Shown here: one piece after another, positions 55,261 to 63,930 of the stretch
Position numbering within the stretch: position 1 is the stretch's first letter
Layout: the number at the start of each line of letters is the position of its first letter
NCBI RefSeq assembly: GCF_020829625.1
Contig: NZ_JAIVFX010000003.1
Span: 62,001 to 126,000, forward strand
Direction of reading: 5' to 3'
Source: Nostoc sp. XA010
Lineage (GTDB): Bacteria; Cyanobacteriota; Cyanobacteriia; Cyanobacteriales; Nostocaceae
DNA: 64,000 nt
Made by a program: the position numbers and the translations under genes
Notes under the pieces: model-generated
The model's input: only the letters and a program-made list of their open reading frames with translations
What the model was told of the DNA's origin: nothing
Database searches by the model: none

Positions 55261-56415
55261 ATGTTTCAAATATTAATAATTGATGATGATTATTCAATAA
55301 GAACACTTCTGAAAAGGATGCTGGAAAAGCAGGGTTATCAGATAGTTACTGCCAGTAGCGGTGAAGAAGGGATAGAAAAGGCACTGGCTTATCGTCCAGC
55401 ACTAATTATTTGTGATTGGATCATGCCGGGGTTAACTGGTCTAGAAGTCTGCCAACATATTAAGCAAGATCCTAAATTTTCCACTACATTCTTTATTTTA
55501 TTAACATCTTTAGATTCGGTTGCCGATTGCGTCAAAGGTCTAGATGCTGGCGCTGATGATTTTATTTCTAAACCTATCGAGCATAATGAATTACAAGCAC
55601 GCGTAAGAGCGGGATTACGTCTGCATCAGTTGAGTAGAGATTTGCAGGCTCAAAAGTTGCTTTTAGAATCAGAAATGTCAGAAGCCGCAGAATATGTGCG
55701 ATCGCTACTGCCTTTTTCCATGACTGAACCCTTCAATATAAATTTCCGATTCATTCCCTCACGGCAACTCGGCGGTGACTGTTTCGATTACTATTGGCTC
55801 GATGATGATTGTCTGGCAATTTACTTACTTGATACTGCCGGACATGGACTCAAAGCTACTCTTCCCTCTGTTTCAGTGCTGAATCTGCTGCGTTCTCGTG
55901 CGCTCAAAGGCCTAAATTATTATCAACCTAGCGATGTGTTGAAGGCTTTGAATGATACCTTTCAAATGAATTATCAAAATGACAAATACTTTACGATTTG
56001 GTATGGAGTTTACAACCGAACTAACGGCCAGTTAATTTATGCTAGTGCAGGTCATCCACCAGCAGTTTTAGTAACTGGCACGTCTCCAAGAAAATCTGAA
56101 GTTCAACTATTAAAAACCACTGGTATGCCAGTTGGGATGTTTCCAGAAGCAAAATATGTTGATGGATTTTGCAATATTGAAAAATTCAGTACTCTTTATA
56201 TTTTTAGTGATGGTGCTTATGAAATCACTAAATCAGATGGCACACTTTGGAGTTTGGATGCTTTTATTCAGCTACTAGTTAGCTTACAAAATCCGGTTGA
56301 TTGCCAACTCGATCAGGTATTGAGTTATTTAATCGCTCTAAACTCCAAAGATGCTTTTGATGATGATTTATCTATCTTGCAAATTAAGTTTGATCAATTA
56401 AGTTTTGGAGACTAA
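55261..56415 (+). CDS. Response regulator with PP2C-type (RsbU/SpoIIE) phosphatase output
   Basis: A 384-residue protein. The receiver domain (about 1-120) has the acidic pocket 'LIIDDD', phosphoacceptor Asp52 in 'IICDWIMPG' and the conserved Lys in 'FISKPIE'. A short helical linker leads to a SpoIIE-type serine phosphatase (about 170-380) with metal ligands in 'GGDCFDYYWL', 'LDTAGHGLKA', 'FSDGAYE' and 'DDDLSILQ'. Such proteins dephosphorylate STAS anti-sigma antagonists. A STAS gene faces it with its 3' end overlapping by 18 bases, making it the likely substrate. Confidence 0.93.
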   Translation: MFQILIIDDDYSIRTLLKRMLEKQGYQIVTASSGEEGIEKALAYRPALIICDWIMPGLTGLEVCQHIKQDPKFSTTFFILLTSLDSVADCVKGLDAGADDFISKPIEHNELQARVRAGLRLHQLSRDLQAQKLLLESEMSEAAEYVRSLLPFSMTEPFNINFRFIPSRQLGGDCFDYYWLDDDCLAIYLLDTAGHGLKATLPSVSVLNLLRSRALKGLNYYQPSDVLKALNDTFQMNYQNDKYFTIWYGVYNRTNGQLIYASAGHPPAVLVTGTSPRKSEVQLLKTTGMPVGMFPEAKYVDGFCNIEKFSTLYIFSDGAYEITKSDGTLWSLDAFIQLLVSLQNPVDCQLDQVLSYLIALNSKDAFDDDLSILQIKFDQLSFGD

Positions 56416-56724
56416 AACCTGATTAAATGCGTCTTGACTAGGAAATATTTCAAATACTTTATCCATATTAGTCAGTTCAAATAAAATCCTGACTTGCTCA
56501 TTAATTGAGCATAGAACAAGCTTACTATCTGCTGCCCGCAAGGTTTTAAAAGCTAATACTAAAGCCCCCAAACCGGAACTATCCATAAATGTTACATCTT
56601 GAAAATCAACTAACACAATTTTTGTACCCAATTTTAAACTTTCAGTAATATTTTGTCGAAAAGCTTGTGAAGTTGTGGCGTTTAAATTTCCAGCGAGCTT
56701 AATAATTTTCACTTGTTCTATCAT
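56398..56724 (-). CDS. STAS domain anti-sigma-factor antagonist
   Basis: A 108-residue single STAS domain ('IIKLAGNLNATTSQAFRQ', 'IVLVDFQDVTFMDSSGLGAL'). The phosphorylatable serine lies in 'DSSGLG' (residues 48-53). In partner-switching systems the unphosphorylated form binds an anti-sigma/kinase protein. It overlaps the convergent phosphatase gene by 18 bases; no adjacent kinase (RsbW-like) gene is seen. Confidence 0.93.
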   Translation of the reverse strand: MIEQVKIIKLAGNLNATTSQAFRQNITESLKLGTKIVLVDFQDVTFMDSSGLGALVLAFKTLRAADSKLVLCSINEQVRILFELTNMDKVFEIFPSQDAFNQVLVSKT

Positions 56725-57184
56725 AATTATGTCATGCTGATTTGTGTAAATGATGCTTTGATTTTGATATTATATACCCATCAGAGAAAATTAAAGATGC
56801 TTACAAGGAAAAATCATAATTTGCTGCTGAATATTTATTGATAAGTGATACTAGAAGAATAAGTAAGGATAAACTATAAACATTTTTATCTTATTGTTAA
56901 TCAAAAACTAATTTTTATTTAACTAAATATTGCCTGATTACTAGCAAATGACTAACTAAGAATAACGGATATACATCTTCTCTTTAGAGGTTAATATTGA
57001 ACTATAAGTAAAAATTCCAGCTTTCCGGATAATTTGCTAAAGATTTTTGCAAAACTGAAATTTGTTCAATAAACATTATCAAAATAGCCTGTAAAGGTAG
57101 GCTTCGTTTATGTAACCCAGACTTCCAGTCTGAGGGAATTAATGGGCAACTTTGTATGATAATAATTAGCATTTACATTTATTT
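56725..57184. other. AT-rich intergenic region
   Basis: About 460 bases upstream of the STAS gene, strongly AT-rich. The only structure noticed is a small inverted repeat CAGACT-TCC-AGTCTG at 57,118-57,132, of a kind dispersed in Nostoc genomes. Confidence 0.45.
57118..57132. repeat. Small dispersed inverted repeat CAGACT-TCC-AGTCTG
   Basis: Six-bp perfect arms with a three-base loop, flanked by CCC and GAGGG. Too short for a confident terminator and lacking a T-run. Confidence 0.5.
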
Positions 57185-57358
57185 ATGTCCGATTACTTAC
57201 ATAATTGCAATAATTCCTGTCTAGATGAAGAAACTTTAGCAAAAAAACTTGGTTTTAGCAGCCATACGGTTCAAATAAGCGGTTTTGTAGCTCAGGCGGG
57301 GAGGCGGCTACCTGGCTTTAGACACGAGGGAATTACGCCAACAAATATAAGCCTTTAA
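57185..57358 (+). CDS. Possible small protein of 57 residues
   Basis: An ATG-initiated frame encodes 'MSDYLHNCNNSCLDEETLAK', then 'KLGFSSHTVQISGFVAQAGR', and a basic tail. It has protein-like composition (helical start, two cysteines), but no clear ribosome-binding site. It converges with the HTH/GrpE-like gene. No family recognised; it could be chance. Confidence 0.3.
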   Translation: MSDYLHNCNNSCLDEETLAKKLGFSSHTVQISGFVAQAGRRLPGFRHEGITPTNISL

Positions 57359-57396
57359 AGCTTTGAGAGCATTCGAGGAAGGTGAAAATTTTCCTT

Positions 57397-58050
57397 CTAG
57401 CTCTCTCTAAGAGGACTTACTTTAGCTCGATAAAGCAGCTTCTCACCTTGAAGGTAGCCAGTATAGCGTACCTTGACTAATTCTCCAGGTTGTGCAGTTC
57501 CCTCCATCAATTGGTGCCGTTGGGGATCATAAGGTAATTCTGCCCCCACGGGTGCGATCGCTTCTACCCCCCACGCCTCTAAAAGCTTTTCTAAAGGTTT
57601 TTGCACCAACGGTACTATTTTGACTGCTGCTAGCTGGGGATTCTCCTGCGCTTTCTGTGCTGCGGTTGGCCATTGCAATAATAAAGACTCCAGCAGTTGC
57701 AAACTCGACTGCTGGAGTTCTTGTAGTAATAGTTCTCGCTGTTGTTCTAATTGAAGTTGCGATCGCTGGTACTCTTTTCTTAAATCTGCAATTTCTTCTA
57801 ATAACTCCTGAGTAGGCGCTGCTTTCTCTGAAAAGAATTCTACGGTTGAAAAAGTTGCGATTAATTCATTCAATGAAATTTGTAGTACTGGCGACAGCTT
57901 AAGCAGTACATCTACCCGCATCTGCTTTAGCTTTCCTTGGCGTAACCGCAAAAGTTGACGCTCTGAGACACGAGCAGCACGACTCAGGGCTTTGAAACTA
58001 GGAATCCCTACCTGTTGCATTAAATCTTGCAACTTTTGGGAATTGGGCAT
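57397..58050 (-). CDS. HTH, coiled-coil and GrpE-like domain protein
   Basis: A protein of about 217 residues (from the Met in '[13 protein letters not shown]'). It has an N-terminal Cro/CI-type helix-turn-helix ('[20 protein letters not shown]', about 12-60) and a glutamine-rich coiled coil (about 80-135). The C-terminal domain resembles GrpE's ('[18 protein letters not shown]'-like, with '[11 protein letters not shown]'). The open frame extends to 58,188, but that part is translated low-complexity repeat and a better start is at 58,050 or 58,020. It is separated from dps by repeats on the same strand. GrpE-like function with a DNA-binding module is inferred. Confidence 0.7.
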   Translation of the reverse strand: MPNSQKLQDLMQQVGIPSFKALSRAARVSERQLLRLRQGKLKQMRVDVLLKLSPVLQISLNELIATFSTVEFFSEKAAPTQELLEEIADLRKEYQRSQLQLEQQRELLLQELQQSSLQLLESLLLQWPTAAQKAQENPQLAAVKIVPLVQKPLEKLLEAWGVEAIAPVGAELPYDPQRHQLMEGTAQPGELVKVRYTGYLQGEKLLYRAKVSPLRES

Positions 58051-58190
58051 TGGGAATTGGGCATTGGGCATTGGGAATTGGGAATTAGGCATTGGGCATT
58101 GAAAAGAGGCAGAGGGGCGGGGGGCAGGGGGCAGAAGGCAAATTCTTCTCCCTTGCTCCCTGCTCTCTGCCCCCTGCTTCTTCCCCATTC
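58028..58190. repeat. Heptamer-type tandem repeat and low-complexity tract
   Basis: Repeats of GGGAATT and GGGCATT units (58,038-58,098) run into a G-rich tract and a complementary C-rich tract. The heptamer array belongs to the short tandemly repeated repetitive sequences of heterocystous cyanobacteria. It overlaps the presumed 5' end of the HTH/GrpE-like gene. Confidence 0.75.
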
Positions 58191-58197
58191 CCCAATA

Positions 58198-58689
58198 CTA
58201 TTCTTCCAGTAAACTTCTCAACATCCAAGCTGTTTTTTCGTGTACTTGCATCCGTTGAGTTAATAAATCGGCCGTAGGTTCGTCATTAACTTCCTCCAAC
58301 ACAGGGAAAATAGACCGTGCAGTTCGGACTACGGCTTCTTGTCCTTCCACTAATAAAGCGATCATTTCCACAGCTTTCGGAACGCCAGGAGTTTCTGGAA
58401 TCGAACTCAGTTTGGCATATTCGCTGTAAGTTCCTGGCGCAGGATAGCCAAGCGCTCTAATCCTCTCGGCAATTAAATCAACTGCTAAAGCTAATTCTGT
58501 ATACTGTGTCTCAAACATCAAATGCAATGTTTGGAACATCGGCCCCGTTACATTCCAATGGAAGTTATGAGTTTTCAGATAAAGTGTATAAGTGTCAGCC
58601 AACAAGCGAGATAAACCCTCGGCAATTTTAGCCCTACTCGCCTCGTCAATGCCTATATTTACATTTTTGACTGTTACTTTGGATGACAT
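58198..58689 (-). CDS. dps: Dps family ferritin-like DNA/iron protection protein
   Basis: A 163-residue Dps protein that forms dodecamers, oxidises Fe(II) with peroxide and protects DNA. The ferroxidase half-sites are in '[15 protein letters not shown]' (His) and '[20 protein letters not shown]' (Asp, Glu). Its tail is short, without a strongly basic extension. It lies between the HTH/GrpE-like gene and the sulfiredoxin gene, all on the minus strand, an oxidative-stress neighbourhood. Confidence 0.95.
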   Translation of the reverse strand: MSSKVTVKNVNIGIDEASRAKIAEGLSRLLADTYTLYLKTHNFHWNVTGPMFQTLHLMFETQYTELALAVDLIAERIRALGYPAPGTYSEYAKLSSIPETPGVPKAVEMIALLVEGQEAVVRTARSIFPVLEEVNDEPTADLLTQRMQVHEKTAWMLRSLLEE

Positions 58690-58711
58690 AATTTTCTCCT
58701 AATTAGGTTAT

Positions 58712-58815
58712 ATGTTATTGGGGATTGGAAATTGGGGATTGGAAATTGGGATTGGCCATTGGGCAAAGAGAAAATTCTTCTTTCTTGCTCCCTGCTCCCC
58801 ACTCCCCATTCCCAT
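58712..58815. repeat. GGGGATTGGAAATT tandem repeat and low-complexity tract
   Basis: Units of GGGGATTGGAAATT and GGGATTGGCCATT are followed by a CTTGCTCCCTGCTCCCCACT tract. It is the same class as at 58,028, placed between the dps and sulfiredoxin genes. Confidence 0.7.
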
Positions 58816-58818
58816 TCT

Positions 58819-59082
58819 CTATGCCAAGTGCATCTTTAAAACGCTGCGGGGTGCTTTACGAACTCTGGCTAAAACGGTTTCTTTGCCTAAACGCTGGCAA
58901 GCCTCATACCGATGGCAACCAGAAAAGCCATAATATTGTCCATCTACTTCTAAGACATCTATAGGTTCTTGCTGCCCAATCTCCGCAATCGATTCCATTA
59001 AGGCTTGCACTTTATTTGGATCGTTTGCACGAGGCAATGGCCGTTTTATCTGATTTAATGGAATTTCTTGGACTCTAACCAT
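58819..59082 (-). CDS. srx: Sulfiredoxin (ParB/Srx-like)
   Basis: An 87-residue protein that repairs hyperoxidised 2-Cys peroxiredoxin in an ATP-dependent reaction. The catalytic cysteine is in the signature 'GFSGCHRYEA', and the N-terminal 'VRVQEIPLNQIKRPLPR' fits cyanobacterial Srx. I place the start at the Met of 'MVRVQEIPL', five codons inside the open frame. It lies upstream of dps on the same strand. Confidence 0.92.
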   Translation of the reverse strand: MVRVQEIPLNQIKRPLPRANDPNKVQALMESIAEIGQQEPIDVLEVDGQYYGFSGCHRYEACQRLGKETVLARVRKAPRSVLKMHLA

Positions 59083-59343
59083 AAAGAGTTTATCCAACTA
59101 GTTCTGTTTTGTGTCTCTAAATAAATCATAGTCATTATGACTACGCTTTGCAACTAATTTGGCAAAACTGCTAATGGTATCATTGGAGCACTCATGCGAC
59201 AAAAAAACCGCACTACAAAGCAATCGGAAAATCAGCTCCAACACCGCATTAAGGGGCAGAAGACAATCGATTCCTCGCTATCGCAACTCTTGGAAATGCT
59301 GCGCCTAGCTTGCTTCCCCGTAGGGGTTCGCTATCAGGTAGCC

Positions 59344-60933
59344 ATGAAATTTTCGCTCTGGCGTTTTTCCCACACTGTGCTGACCACATTTTGTCTATTG
59401 GGACTAACTGCTGCATCAGCGCCTGAGAGTAACATTCAGGGTATGGAACTGAAAATTGGGATTGTGCAGCGATTTGGCTCACAACCCACAGCCAAGCTGC
59501 AACTAGAACCTACAAAAGGCGATCGCTTAAAGCTAAAATTTCTTGCAGGCAACAAGCAGCAAACCTTGGTTACCAAGAATCCTGTAAAGCTGGAAACAGT
59601 CATGCAAGCTTTACCCCAGCCAACAGTTGAGGAAGTGGTAGTTTTAGGCACTTATCGCACCTTTGAAACTGCGGAAGACAGTGCTAATAAATGGCGTTCT
59701 CAAGGAATGGAAGTAGAAATAGCCCAGCCTGAACGCTGGCAGGTTTGGGCAAAACGCGATGTTTATAGCACTCCTTTACTACGAAGGTTGCTATTGCAGA
59801 ACATCCAAGCTTCTACTAAAGAAAAAGTATATCTTGATACTAAAGTTTTAAAACAAGTACCGCGAGTTAGTTGGGTGGTGGATGGTAAGCGCTATAGCCC
59901 AAATGATTTGGAAATCAGTACTGATAAAAACTTGATTCGGGTGAATAAAAGCGAAAAACAAGAATTTGCTCGTCTTTATGCTGGGCGAATGAATTTGCAG
60001 CCAAATGCTTATGGCACATACACTTTAGTTAACCAAGTTCCTTTAGAAACTTATTTGCGTGGGGTTGTGCCTTACGAAATAGGCACAGATGCACCAACAG
60101 CTGCGCTAGAAGCCCAGGCAATTCTGGCTCGGACTTATGCTTTAAGAAATTTACGCAGGTTTGCAGCAGATAACTATCAGTTGTGTGCTGATACTCACTG
60201 CCAAGTTTATTATGGCCTGAATGGAGCAGCCGCCAAAACAGATAAAGCGATCGCCTCAACCAGGGGTAAGGTAGTAACCTATAAAAACGAACTAGTAGAT
60301 GCCCTTTATTCTTCTACTACTGGTGGCGTTACCGCCTCCTTCAGCGATGTCTGGAATGGTGACGATCGTCCCTATCTGCGCCCTGTACTGGATGCTGCAA
60401 CTAATTTTTGGGACTTGTCTAAGCAGAGTTTAGCAGATGAAAATAACTTCCAAAAATTTATTAATACGCAAGAAGGATTTAATGAAAGCAAGTGGGATAT
60501 GTTTCGTTGGCATAAGGAAACCCCTTTAAAGGATATTACCAAGGACTTGCAGAAATTTTTGCAGGTGAAAAAGAGTCCTTATGCCAAATTTAAGACAATT
60601 CAGGCTATGGCAGTAGTGAAGCGAAGCCAGAGTGGGCGTATCCTTGAACTTGCCGTTAAAACTGACAATAGTAACTTTGTTCTCCACAAAGACGAAGTTC
60701 GTAGTGCCTTTGCTGCTCCTAGAAGTACTCTATTTTACATAGAACCCCTGAATAAAGGAAAACCCGATCTGTGGGGATACGCTTTTATTGGTGGTGGATT
60801 AGGACATGGAGTCGGCTTGAGTCAAACTGGCGCTCAAAATTTAGCTAAATTAGGTTGGTCAAGTCCAAAAATTCTCCAATTCTACTATCCTGGTACTCAG
60901 ATTCAAATTTTCAGCAAAGAGACTAAACTTTAA
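59344..60933 (+). CDS. SpoIID/LytB domain amidase-like exported protein
   Basis: A 529-residue exported protein. A signal peptide ('KFSLWRFSHTVLTTFCLLGL', cut near ASA) is followed by a SPOR-like region (about 80-140). The SpoIID domain follows, with 'VPLETYLRGVVPYEIG', 'ALEAQAILARTYALRN', 'YSSTTGGVTASFSDVW' and 'GGGLGHGVGLSQTGAQNL'. SpoIID is a peptidoglycan lytic transglycosylase in spore formers; cyanobacterial relatives are thought to act on the wall. The ATG at 59,344 is chosen because it starts the signal peptide; the frame upstream overlaps a dispersed repeat. Confidence 0.9.
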   Translation: MKFSLWRFSHTVLTTFCLLGLTAASAPESNIQGMELKIGIVQRFGSQPTAKLQLEPTKGDRLKLKFLAGNKQQTLVTKNPVKLETVMQALPQPTVEEVVVLGTYRTFETAEDSANKWRSQGMEVEIAQPERWQVWAKRDVYSTPLLRRLLLQNIQASTKEKVYLDTKVLKQVPRVSWVVDGKRYSPNDLEISTDKNLIRVNKSEKQEFARLYAGRMNLQPNAYGTYTLVNQVPLETYLRGVVPYEIGTDAPTAALEAQAILARTYALRNLRRFAADNYQLCADTHCQVYYGLNGAAAKTDKAIASTRGKVVTYKNELVDALYSSTTGGVTASFSDVWNGDDRPYLRPVLDAATNFWDLSKQSLADENNFQKFINTQEGFNESKWDMFRWHKETPLKDITKDLQKFLQVKKSPYAKFKTIQAMAVVKRSQSGRILELAVKTDNSNFVLHKDEVRSAFAAPRSTLFYIEPLNKGKPDLWGYAFIGGGLGHGVGLSQTGAQNLAKLGWSSPKILQFYYPGTQIQIFSKETKL

Positions 60934-60963
60934 GCTAATCAGAAAATTCCATACTTAAACCAG

Positions 60964-60996
60964 TTCGCAATGGGCTACGCCCCGGTAGGCTAACGC
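60964..60996. repeat. Dispersed GC-rich repeat (GGGCTACGCCCCGGTAGGC)
   Basis: Contains TGGGCTACGCCCCGGTAGGC, sharing GGGCTACGCC with the copies at 4,221 and 45,622, and ends in the CTAACGC variant. Confidence 0.6.
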
Positions 60997-61084
60997 AATT
61001 ACATTTTCTGACGGAGATTTATACCTCTACACTTTCACACGCTGCTTGATAGAAGCAGGGGGACTAAACCCTTAACTAGGTTAA

Positions 61085-61122
61085 AAAATCAAGCAGGAAC
61101 AAAAAATTTACTGTGTTCCTGC
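61085..61122 (-). terminator. Terminator downstream of the ferredoxin gene
   Basis: On the minus strand: GCAGGAACA, a 12-base loop, TGTTCCTGC, then TTGATTTTTT. It is about 135 bases after the ferredoxin stop codon. Confidence 0.75.
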
Positions 61123-61256
61123 CCAACACGAAATCAGGCTTTTTGTCAAAGTCGCTTTATAGACACGGCATTAAAAGGGCGTTGACACTAGATGTGATGC
61201 TTCTATTTTTTCAACATCACTAATTGCAAGAGGTTTATTGTTGAGGGGCTTAAGTC

Positions 61257-62032
<776 letters not shown>

Positions 62033-63043
62033 ATGTATAATTCAGAAGCAGCTTTGGAAAAAGCAAAAGTGCGTGTAGGTTTGGTAGGTACCGGGTATGC
62101 GGCAAAGTTTCGATCTGAGGCATTGCTCCATAATGAGGGAATGCGATCGCAGTTAATCGCAGCTGTTGGTCATACCGCAGAAACAACAGAAACCTTTGCT
62201 AAAGAGTACCAGATTGAAGCGTTAAGTTCTTGGCAAGAGTTAGTAGAGCGTGAAGATATAGACTTAGTGGTGATCTGCACTATCAACCGAGATCATGGTG
62301 CGATCGCTCGTGCAGCACTGAGTAGCGGCAAACATGTAGTTGTAGAATATCCTCTTTCGTTAGATGTAGTCGAAGCAGAAGAACTGATTGCCTTAGCCAA
62401 AGCACAACAAAAACTCCTGCACGTTGAACACCTAGAACTTTTGGGTGGTTTGCATCAAGCTTTGAAGCAAAACTTAGCCAAAATTGGTGAAGTTTTTTTT
62501 GTTCGCTACAGCACCATCAATCCCCAGAATCCTGCGCCCCGCAAATGGACTTATAACCACGAGTTGTTCGGTTTTCCCTTAATGGGAGCGCTGTCTCGCT
62601 TCCATCGTCTCACCGATTTATTTGGTAAAGTATTTACTGTTAACTGTCACCAGCGATATTGGGAAATAGAACCGGAATATTACCAAACCTGTTTCTGCAC
62701 TAGTGAACTGTGCTTTGATAGTGGACTTTTAGCCCAAGTAGTGTATGGCAAAGGCGAAAGTATTTGGCAATCAGAACGCAAGTTTGAAGTTCACGGTGAA
62801 AAAGGTGGTTTAATTTTTGATGGCGACACTGGAATATTCATCCAGCCAGGGGAAACAACATCTATAGAGGTTGGACCTCGCCGGGGTTTGTTCGCCAAAG
62901 ACACCACTATGGTGTTAGACCATCTTTTTGATGGCACTCCTTTGTACGTTACCCCAGAGGAGAGCTTGTATACCCTAAAGGTTGCTGATGCTGCACAAAG
63001 AGCTGCAAAGACAGGGTTAACTATGTTTATGAAAGATATCTAG
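62033..63043 (+). CDS. bvdR: Biliverdin reductase (Gfo/Idh/MocA fold)
   Basis: NAD(P)H-dependent reductase of the Gfo/Idh/MocA family, 336 residues. The Rossmann motif 'VGLVGTGYAAKFRSEAL' is at the N-terminus. The blocks 'LLHVEHLELLGGLHQAL', 'NPAPRKWTYNHELFGFPL' and 'VGPRRGLF' correspond closely to what I recall of cyanobacterial BvdR (Synechocystis type), which reduces biliverdin to bilirubin and affects phycobiliprotein levels. The ATG at 62,033 has GAGG just upstream; an earlier GTG is possible. It precedes map by 10 bases. A generic oxidoreductase is the alternative. Confidence 0.82.
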   Translation: MYNSEAALEKAKVRVGLVGTGYAAKFRSEALLHNEGMRSQLIAAVGHTAETTETFAKEYQIEALSSWQELVEREDIDLVVICTINRDHGAIARAALSSGKHVVVEYPLSLDVVEAEELIALAKAQQKLLHVEHLELLGGLHQALKQNLAKIGEVFFVRYSTINPQNPAPRKWTYNHELFGFPLMGALSRFHRLTDLFGKVFTVNCHQRYWEIEPEYYQTCFCTSELCFDSGLLAQVVYGKGESIWQSERKFEVHGEKGGLIFDGDTGIFIQPGETTSIEVGPRRGLFAKDTTMVLDHLFDGTPLYVTPEESLYTLKVADAAQRAAKTGLTMFMKDI

Positions 63044-63053
63044 ATAAAAGTTA

Positions 63054-63830
63054 ATGAAAACCGAACTAATTGTTATTTTATCCCAACGAGAATTAGACAA
63101 AATGCGTCAAGCTGGGCGTTTAGCAGCTAAACTTCTCCAGCATCTCGAACCGTTCGTGAAGCCAGGAGTTAGCACTCTTGAACTCAATGATGAAGCCGAA
63201 CGTTGGACGCAAGCGCAGGGAGCAAAAAGCGCACCCCTTGGTTATAAGGGCTATCCTAAATCAATTTGCACCAGTGTAAATGAGGTAATTTGTCACGGCA
63301 TTCCCAATGCCAAGGAAATTCTCAAAGATGGTGACATTATTAATATTGATGTAACGCCGATTGTTGAGGGTTATCACGGCGATACATCTAAGACATTCTT
63401 TGTCGGTACTCCTTCCCCAAAAACGAGAAAATTAGTAGAGGTGACAGAAGAGTGTTTGCGCTTGGGTATTGCTGAAGTAAAACCTGGGGCACGCATTGGC
63501 GATATTGGTGCAGCTATTCAAGAGTATGCTGAAGGACAAGGCTTTTCTGTAGTGCGAGATTTCGTTGGACACGGTATCAGTAACGTTTTTCACACTGCAC
63601 CAGATGTTCCCCACTATGGTACACGCGGTAAGGGTAAGCGCCTCAGACCAGGGATGGTTTTTACTATTGAGCCAATGATTAACGAAGGTACTTACGAAGT
63701 CGAGGTTCTGGGCGATAAATGGACTGCTGTCACGCGCGATCGCAAGCTTTCTGCCCAATGTGAGCATACCTTAGCTGTAACTGAAGATGGCGTTGAAATC
63801 CTCACCCTACCTGAAGCTCCTGGCGATTAG
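63054..63830 (+). CDS. map: Methionine aminopeptidase, type I
   Basis: Removes N-terminal methionine from new proteins. A metallopeptidase M24 fold of 258 residues with all five metal ligands in place: Asp in 'INIDVTP', Asp in 'GDTSKTFF', His in 'GHGISNVFH', Glu in 'TIEPMI' and Glu in 'CEHTLAV'. His in 'VICHGIPN' is the substrate-binding residue. It is 10 bases downstream of bvdR and probably co-transcribed. Confidence 0.96.
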   Translation: MKTELIVILSQRELDKMRQAGRLAAKLLQHLEPFVKPGVSTLELNDEAERWTQAQGAKSAPLGYKGYPKSICTSVNEVICHGIPNAKEILKDGDIINIDVTPIVEGYHGDTSKTFFVGTPSPKTRKLVEVTEECLRLGIAEVKPGARIGDIGAAIQEYAEGQGFSVVRDFVGHGISNVFHTAPDVPHYGTRGKGKRLRPGMVFTIEPMINEGTYEVEVLGDKWTAVTRDRKLSAQCEHTLAVTEDGVEILTLPEAPGD

Positions 63831-63846
63831 AAATCGCGGCTATACA

Positions 63847-63890
63847 AAGGTTCGCGTAGCGTCTCGAACAGAAGTCCACCTCCGTGGACT
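63847..63890. repeat. Dispersed repeat with small hairpin
   Basis: TTCGCGTAGCGTCTCG is followed by AGTCCAC-CTCC-GTGGACT (63,873-63,890), a seven-bp perfect stem. Both parts resemble elements dispersed in Nostoc genomes. It lies just after map. Confidence 0.6.
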
Positions 63891-63930
63891 AAGAGAAAAT
63901 CAAAGGTTTTGTCTGTAAGGATAAATCTTT

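Larger units (their letters stand above)
60934..61256. other. Intergenic region between the SpoIID and ferredoxin genes
   Basis: About 320 bases between convergent genes. It contains a dispersed GC-rich repeat (60,964-60,996) and the ferredoxin terminator (61,085-61,122). No gene seen. Confidence 0.5.

Noticed and set aside
57277..57350. A tRNA-like stretch ('TGTAGCTCAGGCGGGGAGG' resembles a D-arm)
   Set aside because: No T-arm GTTC-AA loop, no anticodon stem and no acceptor pairing at the right distances; it lies inside a small open frame.
58038..58098. Regular repeats resembling a CRISPR array
   Set aside because: Units are 7-14 bases with no spacers; they are heptamer-type tandem repeats typical of heterocystous cyanobacteria.
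59194..59343. A 50-residue N-terminal extension of the SpoIID-domain protein
   Set aside because: It would bury a clear signal peptide and overlaps a dispersed repeat (CTTCCCCGTAGGGGTTCGC).
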